Below, one piece after another: positions 1-5,731 of a stretch of 5,731 nucleotides of DNA; positions within the stretch are counted from its first letter, which is position 1, and every line of letters begins with the position of its first letter. The translations under genes and the position numbers were made by a program. Source of the stretch: an uncultured Mycoplasma sp. (GTDB lineage: Bacteria; Bacillota_I; Bacilli_A; RF39; UBA660); NCBI GenBank assembly GCA_905209745.1, contig CAJLUG010000066.1:1-5731 (forward strand). The letters are read 5' to 3'. The notes below the pieces were generated by a model. The model had not been told where the DNA came from. It saw only the letters and a program-made list of their open reading frames with translations, and searched no databases.

Positions 1-529
1 CGATCTTTTCTACCTTTTTATAATAATTTTTCTTCTTTAATTTATAATTTACAAAAATCATAATGATTGGTGATAGTAAAAATACCAAATCTTTTAAATG
101 TACTACTTGTTCTACTACGGCATCTCCTACATCTCCTATGTATTGTGTAAGTGATAACATAGATACGGATGCAAAAGATGTGTAGTATGAATAATAAATA
201 GAATTAATCATACAAATAGCTGTAAAGAATATATTAAAGCCTAGAAAATAGCCAAACCGATTTTTTGGTTTTAATAAATATCCTAGACCTCCTACAATAA
301 TTACAATACTTAAGTCAGCTAGTATAGGAGCAATGGCTAGATAATTTTCTAAGTTATGGATACAGAAAAATCTCAATATCGTTGAGTTTAAAACACAGGT
401 GATTACAAAAGTTAGGAACAATACGTTTTCTTTTACATAGGCACGTATTAAATGTTCTTCTTTTATTTTTTTACATGTTTTTTTGAATGATTTTATCCAT
501 GTACCTAATTTATTTTTTATGTTCTTCAT
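1..529 (-). CDS. LTA synthase family protein, N-terminal membrane domain (partial, 3' end outside window)
   Basis: The frame is open from the ATG at 529 to the window edge, giving 176 residues with no stop. It begins with a basic, probably cytoplasmic segment of about 33 residues. Hydrophobic helices follow at roughly 35-55, 63-84, 92-113, 119-135 and 147-163. The stretch after the third helix (about 109-150: NSIYYSYYTSF, then QYIGDVGDAV, then a KDLVFLLSP helix) matches the pattern I know from LtaS-type proteins (a YYR-like motif, then a GDxGD-like turn before the last helix). In that family a five-helix membrane domain is followed by an extracellular sulfatase-like domain that transfers glycerolphosphate from phosphatidylglycerol to a polymer. 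That catalytic part would lie beyond position 1, so activity cannot be judged. A GAGG ribosome binding site at 540-537, 7 nt upstream, supports the start. The gene has its own promoter and sits after the terminator of the BrkB gene. It could also be another membrane-bound phosphoglycerol transferase of the same superfamily. Confidence 0.75.
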   Translation of the reverse strand, partial: MKNIKNKLGTWIKSFKKTCKKIKEEHLIRAYVKENVLFLTFVITCVLNSTILRFFCIHNLENYLAIAPILADLSIVIIVGGLGYLLKPKNRFGYFLGFNIFFTAICMINSIYYSYYTSFASVSMLSLTQYIGDVGDAVVEQVVHLKDLVFLLSPIIMIFVNYKLKKKNYYKKVEKI

Positions 530-575
530 TTTTCTACCTCGCTTTTTTTCTTTGCTCTCGAACTTTGCTTATTAT

Positions 576-604
576 ATTATAGCATTATTATATTCTTTTT
601 TCAA
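576..604 (-). promoter_or_regulatory. Sigma-A-type promoter of the LTA synthase family gene
   Basis: On the minus strand there is a -35 box TTGAAA (604-599), a 17-nt spacer and a perfect -10 box TATAAT (581-576). The TG one base before the -10 box makes an extended -10. Transcription would start near 569, giving a leader of about 40 nt that ends in the GAGG ribosome binding site at 540-537. The site lies just downstream of the probable terminator of the preceding operon, where a new promoter is expected. Confidence 0.8.
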
Positions 605-628
605 TTTATTTCAGGTAATCTTTCATAG

Positions 629-658
629 AAAAAAATGCTTTATTTTTTTAAAAGCATT
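629..658 (-). terminator. Probable Rho-independent terminator overlapping the end of the BrkB gene
   Basis: Read on the minus strand, AATGCTTT (658-651), a 9-nt A-rich loop and AAAGCATT (641-634) form an 8-bp stem, followed by a run of T down to 629. The stem is AT-rich (two G-C pairs), so it is weak by itself, but the T-run directly after it is the usual arrangement. The TAA stop of the BrkB gene (642-640) falls across the end of the loop and the second arm, so the last codons double as terminator. A new promoter starts 25 nt downstream, consistent with a transcript boundary. Confidence 0.6.
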
Positions 659-1479
659 CCTGTTCTTTCAATATCTTCTTCTTTGGTATTTCCGGCATTA
701 ATAGCCATTCCTACCACAAATATATAGGATAAAATATAAATCCATAATAGGAGTATTACAATATTAGAAATACTACCATAGAATAAATCATATTTTGAAA
801 AAGTTCCTACATAAAAGGTATAAAGCTCTGTTGCGAGTATCCAACTAATGGTTGTAAATAGTGCTCCTTTGGTCGTTGTTTTACTTCTAATTTTTTTATC
901 AGGAGCTACTACATATAATAGTTTAATATTTAGATATACTACTAAAATTGAAATTGGATATTTTAATATTTGATAGATTCGATAGACAATATCTATAATT
1001 ACTTTGTTATCAGTTGTTTCTTTAATGATATTAAAAATCATATCTCCACAAACTGGTACTAATATTAGGAATAAGAATATTCCTACTAAGATAGAGGTCA
1101 TACCAATTGCTTTTAGTCTTCTCTTAATTACATTATCTGAGTTAATTTTGTAAATCTCATTAGAAGTAATTATCATGGAATGTGTACCGTTGGATGCTAA
1201 AAGGAAAGCAGAGAAGAAAAAGACAAAAATATTAAAATTAATGCTTCCTTTCGTGGGGGTACTTATTAACAATTCCGAAAATGAGATTGGAAAAGCGGTT
1301 AAATATTCATTAATAATATCTGTTGGTATAGAAAATCTTGATGCAATAGCGCCTATTAAAGCAATTAAGGGAATGATTGATAAGACAAAGAAAAAAGCGA
1401 GTTGTCCAGGCAGTACTCTCATTTCTGGTTTTGTAACTAATGCAATTACTTTTTTAAAAAACCTTGTTACTCGCTCCAT
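640..1479 (-). CDS. YihY/virulence factor BrkB family membrane protein
   Basis: This is a 279-residue polytopic inner-membrane protein with about six hydrophobic helices, near residues 22-48, 82-104, 126-146, 172-192, 203-224 and 236-261. The family signature is clear. An early QLAFFFVLSIIPL segment corresponds to the usual A-x-A-F-Y-x-x-L-S-x-x-P. The C-terminal block around 224-262 reads as a Y-V/S-x-F-x-x-Y-x-x-x-Y-G-S, then a long ILLLWIY helix, then a G-M-A-I-N-A end. The molecular function of this family is not firmly established. An old RNase BN assignment for the E. coli relative was withdrawn, and a transport or envelope role is generally assumed. The length is at the short end of normal, with only a short charged tail. 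The ATG is the only possible start, because an in-frame TGA lies at 1503-1501. Its AAAAGGG site (1497-1491) overlaps the stop codon of the receptor gene, 16 nt upstream, so the two are almost certainly co-transcribed. Confidence 0.88.
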   Translation of the reverse strand: MERVTRFFKKVIALVTKPEMRVLPGQLAFFFVLSIIPLIALIGAIASRFSIPTDIINEYLTAFPISFSELLISTPTKGSINFNIFVFFFSAFLLASNGTHSMIITSNEIYKINSDNVIKRRLKAIGMTSILVGIFLFLILVPVCGDMIFNIIKETTDNKVIIDIVYRIYQILKYPISILVVYLNIKLLYVVAPDKKIRSKTTTKGALFTTISWILATELYTFYVGTFSKYDLFYGSISNIVILLLWIYILSYIFVVGMAINAGNTKEEDIERTGMLLKK

Positions 1480-1495
1480 TTTTTCTTCATCCCTT

Positions 1496-3535
1496 TTACT
1501 TCATTTCTTCTTTGGCAGTTATCATTTCTAGTGTTGCTTCATTGATAGCGTCATCTAATGTTTTAATTTCATCCATGATCATGCTATAACCTATAGCTGC
1601 ACCAAATTCATGTGGTAAGTTCTTCATTTCTTTTCCTAATTTTTTTACATAAGTGGAAACTTGTCTTTCACTATATCCTACTAGATAGATTAAGAATTCA
1701 TTTCCATCGGTACGAATTACTTCACTATTTTCAAGTTGTGTATTTACTAAGACGCCGGCTGCTTTAATGATTAACTCGTCACCTTCTTCATGTCCATAAT
1801 TATCATTAATATATTTTACATTATTTAAGTCGACAATTACGATTGCTTGTGGGAATACTTTAGACTCTTCCCATTCAGGTATTTTAGCATTTAGATAGTT
1901 TCTATTTTTTAGAGATGTTAACATATCTGTATATTTGTGTCTATCACTTGCTTTTACTTTTTTAATTTGTTTTTTCTTCTTAATAATTAAGTAGACAATC
2001 AATAGAATAATTAATGGTACAAAGATAATTGTTAATACAATCGTATATACTTGTTCAAAGGTTGAACTTTCTAATATAGAAGCATTCAAGTTGGTAATTC
2101 CACTATTTCTATAATTATAGTAAGAATTGGTATTAATAATATAATTAAATAAATCATAGAAAGCTTCATTATTATTCTTTACCATAAATTTATAATCATT
2201 CATCATTGTATCTGTATATAATAATTTTAATTTTTTAAACTCTTCATTTTGATAATGAGTATAAATTTCTCTATCTACAACAATTAATCTACTGCCACTT
2301 TCTTTTACTAAATCTTCAATATTATCATATGTTTGGATTTTTGCTCTCGCATTGTTTTCAAAATAGTTATATAATGAATCGTTTCCTAACATTGCAATAG
2401 ACTTATCTTTCATACTTTCGAATGAGGTTACAATGTGGTTATCTTCTTCACGACCTAAGACAACATATTTTTCAATAAAAGTTGATAGTGTTGAGGTATA
2501 TTTATCATTATTATAATTGTAATAATCGAAATAAATATCTACATCGCCTTTATCTACTGCTTTCTTTAGGTCAGCAACAGTATCATATTTTTTGTAACGG
2601 AATGTAATTCCAGAAAGACGAGCGACTCTGTCTACATATTCACCAGCGATTCCAGCTACTTTTCCGTTTACCATTTCTTCGTATGGAGGATTTTCTACAT
2701 ATCCGTAAGTATAAGTTTTTGATACTAATTCTGTTTTTGTTTTGGTATCTAGTTCATTAGCTTCTAGATAGTAGTCTAGATAAGCATCATTATACTCTTC
2801 TACGTAATTTGTCTGTCTCCATTTGTTATAATATTTGGTTACTATTTCATTTAACTTTTCGTTATCGTCACTTAATGTTAAGACAATTTGTTTGGTCATT
2901 TCTGTAAAGAAATAGTTGATAGAATATTGATCTTTTTCAATGGTATAACTTAGATACATAATATTTGGAACAATAATCATATCTACTTCATCTTTATCTA
3001 ATGCACTATATAAAGATTCGATACTATCATAGTTTTTGTAAGATAAGTTAGTACCACTTTTTAAGTAATAACTAATATCACTGGCATCTTCTTCAAAAAC
3101 TCCAAATGTGATATTTTTGAAATCTTTTACACTATTGATTCTCTGATATGTTTTTCCGATAGCTACATAGGAATCATTAAATAAAGATAAGTCTTTTTTT
3201 GATAATTTTACATCGTCATCTAATATTCGGATTCTAAAGCTATCTGTTGTTGGTTCAGACTCTTTTAAGTATGGGATTCTATTAAATTCTAATCCTACGT
3301 TTTCTTCAAAGTCATCTAAAAATCTAAAAATTACTCCCTCTCCGTTTAAACCATATAATGGATAATCATTTACTACTTCAAAATCATAGGTTTGATCAGA
3401 ATGTTCTTCTACCCATCTTTTTTCAGAAACAGTTAGGGTGGTTGTTTTATCTTCTTTATTATAATAGCGATAAACAAATATAAAGGTAATTGCTGCTACT
3501 AGAATAGGAATTATAATAATTAATTTCTTTTTCAT
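1496..3535 (-). CDS. Membrane receptor: tandem SBP_bac_3-like sensor domains plus degenerate GGDEF domain
   Basis: The 679-residue protein has an N-terminal membrane anchor (5-23) and two extracellular periplasmic-binding-protein-like domains, about 35-240 and 271-475. The second is the clearer one: a YGYVENPPYE start, then GIAGEYVDRVARLSGI, then a DVDIYFD segment. A second transmembrane helix (495-518), a short basic linker and a GGDEF-type domain (about 530-678) follow. The cytoplasmic domain keeps the DMLTSLKNRNYL entry motif, the metal-binding Asp569, the guanine-binding pair Asn577 and Asp586 (in YINDNYGHEEGD), and a short version of the C-terminal helix. The signature itself is D610-G-N-E-F614, so the first Gly and the catalytic Asp/Glu are replaced. 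No RxxD inhibitory site is seen at its usual spacing. Family knowledge says such proteins sense small ligands and make c-di-GMP, but here cyclase activity is doubtful. No HAMP, PAS or EAL domain is present. The start codon shares a base with the upstream stop (TAATG) and has a strong GAGGAG site, implying translational coupling. Confidence 0.88.
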   Translation of the reverse strand: MKKKLIIIIPILVAAITFIFVYRYYNKEDKTTTLTVSEKRWVEEHSDQTYDFEVVNDYPLYGLNGEGVIFRFLDDFEENVGLEFNRIPYLKESEPTTDSFRIRILDDDVKLSKKDLSLFNDSYVAIGKTYQRINSVKDFKNITFGVFEEDASDISYYLKSGTNLSYKNYDSIESLYSALDKDEVDMIIVPNIMYLSYTIEKDQYSINYFFTEMTKQIVLTLSDDNEKLNEIVTKYYNKWRQTNYVEEYNDAYLDYYLEANELDTKTKTELVSKTYTYGYVENPPYEEMVNGKVAGIAGEYVDRVARLSGITFRYKKYDTVADLKKAVDKGDVDIYFDYYNYNNDKYTSTLSTFIEKYVVLGREEDNHIVTSFESMKDKSIAMLGNDSLYNYFENNARAKIQTYDNIEDLVKESGSRLIVVDREIYTHYQNEEFKKLKLLYTDTMMNDYKFMVKNNNEAFYDLFNYIINTNSYYNYRNSGITNLNASILESSTFEQVYTIVLTIIFVPLIILLIVYLIIKKKKQIKKVKASDRHKYTDMLTSLKNRNYLNAKIPEWEESKVFPQAIVIVDLNNVKYINDNYGHEEGDELIIKAAGVLVNTQLENSEVIRTDGNEFLIYLVGYSERQVSTYVKKLGKEMKNLPHEFGAAIGYSMIMDEIKTLDDAINEATLEMITAKEEMK

Positions 3536-3996
3536 TATTCTGCTCCTCTATCTTTTGTCCATGAGAAATCATCTTTGGCATGATGTTTATAACCAATGAT
3601 AGGGAAATCAGCAGCATCTGTATCTTTCTTTACAAATACTTGAATATCATAAAAGCCTAGTTCATCTTTTGATAATTCTTCTACTACTTTTGGCGCTAAT
3701 GCTTTTGCGGCATCTAGGGTTGTATCATCGTTGGCAGTGATAATTACTTCGATAATTTTTCCAGAAATACTTACTGATGTTTTTTTAACGCTTTCATTAC
3801 TTTCTAGCGCACTTTCGATATCTTTTTGTTTATCTTTATCGATTTCTACTTCTTCAATTCCATCTAGACGGTCTCCATAAAGGGCTTCTCCTCCTGCAGG
3901 AAAGAAAATATTTGCTATTTGAAAGATTACAAATACTAATATTAAGAATATTCCTATCGCTATAATTACAAATTTATTCTTTCTTATAAAATTCAT
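3535..3996 (-). CDS. Hypothetical single-pass membrane protein with small extracellular alpha/beta domain
   Basis: I do not recognise a named family. The 153-residue protein has a short basic N-terminus, one strong hydrophobic helix (about 9-31) and an outward-facing acidic domain (about 40-153). No lipobox Cys is present, so it is an uncleaved signal-anchor protein or a non-lipoprotein secreted one. The domain seems to alternate strands and helices: a helix near 55-69, strands near 70-88 (VKKTSVSISGKIIEVIITA), a helix near 92-110 and a strand near 116-123. This recalls small ferredoxin-like domains such as those of YhcN- or Asp23-type proteins, but that is a fold-level guess only. The C-terminal FPIIGYKHH and FSWTKDR stretches look like conserved motifs. 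It is the first gene of the operon, with its own promoter and a good ribosome binding site. It overlaps the receptor gene by one base, so it may work with that receptor. Confidence 0.8.
   Translation of the reverse strand: MNFIRKNKFVIIAIGIFLILVFVIFQIANIFFPAGGEALYGDRLDGIEEVEIDKDKQKDIESALESNESVKKTSVSISGKIIEVIITANDDTTLDAAKALAPKVVEELSKDELGFYDIQVFVKKDTDAADFPIIGYKHHAKDDFSWTKDRGAE
3543..3549 (-). promoter_or_regulatory. Ribosome binding site of the receptor gene, inside the upstream coding region
   Basis: AGAGGAG on the minus strand lies 7 nt before the receptor ATG at 3535. It is encoded by the last Arg-Gly-Ala codons of the 153-aa protein gene. Together with the TAATG stop/start overlap it fixes the receptor start and suggests translational coupling of the two proteins. 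Confidence 0.85.
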
Positions 3997-4001
3997 TTAT
4001 C

Positions 4002-4011
4002 ATCACATCCT
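4002..4011 (-). promoter_or_regulatory. Ribosome binding site of the 153-aa membrane protein gene
   Basis: AGGATGTGAT on the minus strand matches the anti-16S consensus AGGAGGTGAT at nine of ten positions and ends 5 nt before the ATG at 3996. It supports that ATG. With transcription starting near 4014, the leader would be under 20 nt, leaving no room for a riboswitch or attenuator. Confidence 0.75.
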
Positions 4012-4020
4012 AGTATTTTT

Positions 4021-4049
4021 ATTATACACTATGTATTTATCTTTTTCAA
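4021..4049 (-). promoter_or_regulatory. Sigma-A-type promoter of the three-gene sensor/BrkB operon
   Basis: On the minus strand TTGAAA (4049-4044) begins at the first base after the gatB stop codon. It is followed by a 17-nt spacer and a perfect TATAAT (4026-4021). The expected start of transcription is near 4014. No hairpin terminator is visible in the 53-nt gap between gatB and the next gene, so read-through from gatB may add to expression from this promoter. Confidence 0.8.
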
Positions 4050-5474
4050 TTACTTGTTTAACTCTTGTATTAAAATATCCATGGCCATTTTAGGATTAAT
4101 ACTACCCTTACTTTCTTTCATTACTTGACCCATAAGATATTTGATAGCACGATCTTTTCCAGCTTTATAATCTTCTACACTTTCTGGGTTGTTTTCGATT
4201 ACTAATTCTATGATTGGTAGAATTTTAGAATCGTCTGTAATGTTTTTTATACCACTTTCTTTGATAATATCTTTTATTGAAGCTGTACTTTCCATTACTT
4301 TATCTAAAATATCTTTTAAGTTCTTGCTCGTAATTGTTCCTTCACTTATATTATTCGTTAACTCTATAAATTTTTCCTTGGTAAGAGACGTTTTTGTGAT
4401 TTCTACTTCATTTTTATTTAAATAAGCAGAAATATCACCTAATAATAAGTTAGAAGCTGTTTTAAAGTCTATTTTTTCTTCTAAAAAATTATTTAAGTAG
4501 TCACTTAGAGAACGGTTTCCTACTAGTTTTTTGGCATTTACTTCACTGATACCAAGACTTTGATATTTTTCTCTTCTTTCGTCTGGTAACATTGGTATGG
4601 TCTTTTTTACTTTTTCTATTTGAGATTCTGTGATGTATACATAAGGAATATCTGGCTCTGGGAAATAACGATAATCATTTCCTGTTTCTTTGACACGCAT
4701 TAAGACAGTATCGTTTAATTTATCATCGAAACGTCTTGTCTGTGGTGGGAATGTTTCGTTATTATCATAGATTTTTTCCTGACGAGCAATTTCTTTTTCT
4801 ATACTTAGTTTTACATTAGAAATTGAACCAATATTTTTAATTTCAGCTTTGGTATTAAATGGGTCTTCTACTTTTTTTCTAATTGAAACATTAGCGTCTG
4901 CTCGCATAGATCCTTCTTCCATCTTACAGTCTGAAACATCACTATAGAATAATAATTCTTTTAATTTTTCTAAGTAAAGTTTGGCTTCTTCTCCAGATTC
5001 CATACAAGGTTTTGTAACAATTTCGATTAATGGTACACCAGCACGGTTAAAATCTAGAAGTGTTTTTTCGCCTCTATGCGTACTTTTACAAGTATCTTCT
5101 TCGATATGCATTTCTTCTATTTCTATTTTTTTCTTTTGATTATTTACTTCTATTTCTACATAACCATCATAACCAATTGGTGTTTCAAATTGAGTAATTT
5201 GATAGTTTTTAGGATTGTCTGGATAGAAATAGTTTTTTCTATCAAAGTGCATTTTAGGTCTTATTTTACAATTTAGAATTAGTGCTGCTTTGATGGCAAG
5301 GTTTAGTACTTCTTCATTTAATGTAGGAAGCGTTCCTGGATAACCTAGATCAACAACGTTGGTTAAGGAGTTTGCCATTTGTCCATAACCATTTACACTA
5401 TTTGAAAATATCTTGGTTTTGGTTTTTAATTCACAGTGTACTTCAATACCTATGGTTGGAATATAATTAGACAT
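4050..5474 (-). CDS. gatB: Aspartyl/glutamyl-tRNA(Asn/Gln) amidotransferase subunit B
   Basis: GatB is the tRNA-binding and kinase-like subunit of the GatCAB complex. It activates Glu-tRNA(Gln) (and Asp-tRNA(Asn)) with ATP so that ammonia from GatA can amidate it in the cytoplasm. From the ATG at 5474 the protein has 474 residues, the normal length. Visible family blocks are IGIEVHCELKTKTKIFS (8-24), DLGYPGTLP (42-50), KNYFYPDNPKNYQI (80-93), the signature LDFNRAGVPLIEIVTKP (140-156), DCKMEEGSMRADANVSIR (182-199) and RYFPEPDIPY (269-278). A helical region and a YqeY-like tail (about 325-474, ending in YLMGQVMKESKGSINPKMA and a final helix) complete it. A GTG at 5483 would add three residues, but the AAAGGG site then overlaps the start codon, so the ATG is preferred. 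The gene overlaps gatA by 8 nt, the standard gatC-gatA-gatB arrangement. No sign of decay is seen. Confidence 0.97.
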   Translation of the reverse strand: MSNYIPTIGIEVHCELKTKTKIFSNSVNGYGQMANSLTNVVDLGYPGTLPTLNEEVLNLAIKAALILNCKIRPKMHFDRKNYFYPDNPKNYQITQFETPIGYDGYVEIEVNNQKKKIEIEEMHIEEDTCKSTHRGEKTLLDFNRAGVPLIEIVTKPCMESGEEAKLYLEKLKELLFYSDVSDCKMEEGSMRADANVSIRKKVEDPFNTKAEIKNIGSISNVKLSIEKEIARQEKIYDNNETFPPQTRRFDDKLNDTVLMRVKETGNDYRYFPEPDIPYVYITESQIEKVKKTIPMLPDERREKYQSLGISEVNAKKLVGNRSLSDYLNNFLEEKIDFKTASNLLLGDISAYLNKNEVEITKTSLTKEKFIELTNNISEGTITSKNLKDILDKVMESTASIKDIIKESGIKNITDDSKILPIIELVIENNPESVEDYKAGKDRAIKYLMGQVMKESKGSINPKMAMDILIQELNK

Positions 5475-5731
5475 TTTCCTCACCCTTTCTTGGATCTAAA
5501 TTTAGATTTAATTTCTTTTCTACAAAGCTTGCTAGTTGGTAAATTGTTTTTTCATCAAAACTATTACCAATAATTTGTAGACCTATTGGCATGTGATCTT
5601 TACCAAATCCAATTGGAAGAGAAAGTCCAGGAAGTCCAGCCATATTGACTGGTATTACTAAGACATCATCCATAAAGCTTTTTGATGGATCATCCATTGG
5701 ATCTGTTAAATTATAAGCTGTTGTTGTAGTG
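5467..5731 (-). CDS. gatA: Aspartyl/glutamyl-tRNA(Asn/Gln) amidotransferase subunit A, C-terminal end (partial)
   Basis: Only the last 87 residues are in the window; the frame is open to the right edge. GatA is the amidase-signature glutaminase subunit that frees ammonia from Gln for GatB. Its Ser-cis-Ser-Lys catalytic centre lies in the missing part. The visible piece begins TTTAYNLTDPMDDPSKSF and continues with the typical family block DDVLVIPVNMAGLPGLSLPI, then MPIGLQIIGNSFDEKTIYQLA and a final amphipathic helix. This matches the end of GatA proteins of about 480 residues. An ATG at 5697 is internal, not a start, since conserved GatA residues precede it. The stop codon TAA (5469-5467) overlaps the gatB start, so the two subunits are probably translated in a coupled way. 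Confidence 0.95.
   Translation of the reverse strand, partial: TTTTAYNLTDPMDDPSKSFMDDVLVIPVNMAGLPGLSLPIGFGKDHMPIGLQIIGNSFDEKTIYQLASFVEKKLNLNLDPRKGEENV
5483..5488 (-). promoter_or_regulatory. Ribosome binding site that decides the gatB start
   Basis: AAAGGG on the minus strand, inside the end of gatA, lies 8 nt before the ATG at 5474, an ideal distance. It touches the alternative GTG at 5483 directly, which argues against that start. Confidence 0.75.

Noticed and set aside
550..568. Direct repeat GCAAAG (minus strand, 568-563 and 555-550) in the leader of the LTA-synthase-type gene
   Set aside because: A six-base repeat in an A-rich leader is expected by chance, and no palindrome or second copy near the other promoter supports an operator.
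483..701. Plus-strand open frame rich in Phe and Leu, spanning the start of the LTA-synthase-type gene and the intergenic region
   Set aside because: Its composition reflects poly-T stretches complementary to A-rich minus-strand leader and Lys codons. It runs across a minus-strand promoter and terminator and shows no conserved motif.
1175..1531. Open frame of 118 codons on the plus strand
   Set aside because: It lies antisense to the well-supported BrkB gene and the end of the receptor gene, has no recognisable domain, and is explained as a shadow of AT-rich coding sequence.
3997..4049. Possible riboswitch or attenuator between gatB and the next gene
   Set aside because: The 53-nt gap is filled by the promoter and ribosome binding site, and the predicted leader is under 20 nt, too short for a structured element.
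4189..4425. Plus-strand open frame inside gatB
   Set aside because: It is antisense to the conserved C-terminal half of gatB, with no family match.
5076..5276. Plus-strand open frame rich in Phe and Tyr inside gatB
   Set aside because: It is complementary to the Lys/Glu-rich conserved part of gatB, and the hydrophobic look is a by-product of base composition.

Overview
The window looks like a chromosomal fragment from a low-GC Gram-positive bacterium, probably an uncultured gut-type member of Bacilli/Erysipelotrichia or a relative near the Mollicutes. The sequence is very AT-rich and nearly fully coding. It carries strong AGGA/GAGGAG-type ribosome binding sites, sigma-A-like promoters, glutamyl-tRNA amidotransferase genes and an LTA-synthase-like gene. 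All five visible stop codons are TAA. Every Trp checked (seven, spread over four genes) is TGG, and no in-frame TGA was seen, so the standard bacterial code is more likely than the Mycoplasma code. The exact taxon cannot be decided from this window.

All six genes lie on the minus strand, so the transcriptional order runs from high to low coordinates. (1) 5731-4050: the 3' end of gatA, overlapping gatB by 8 nt. These are two subunits of the tRNA-dependent amidotransferase. (2) 4049-4021: a consensus-like promoter that starts immediately after the gatB stop codon. (3) 3996-640: a compact three-gene operon. It encodes an unrecognised 153-aa single-pass membrane protein, a 679-aa membrane receptor (two periplasmic-binding-protein-like sensor domains, a transmembrane helix and a degenerate GGDEF domain), and a six-helix YihY/BrkB membrane protein. 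The first two genes share one base of their stop and start codons (TAATG). The last two are 16 nt apart. A hairpin plus T-run overlaps the last codons of the BrkB gene and probably ends the transcript. (4) 604-576: a second promoter with the same hexamers and spacer length, driving (5) the 5' end of an LTA-synthase-family gene that runs off the window at position 1.

The gatAB part is housekeeping: it completes Gln-tRNA(Gln) and/or Asn-tRNA(Asn) synthesis. The rest is envelope-related: an extracellular-ligand sensor, a small membrane-anchored protein of unknown role, a polytopic membrane protein and a probable glycerolphosphate-polymer synthase.

The most interesting part is the coupled pair of the unknown membrane protein and the receptor. 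The receptor's signature motif is Asp-Gly-Asn-Glu-Phe instead of Gly-Gly-Asp/Glu-Glu-Phe. This suggests it may not make c-di-GMP and may signal some other way. No RNA gene, mobile element, CRISPR array or long repeat was seen, and there is no gene-free stretch longer than about 110 bases.
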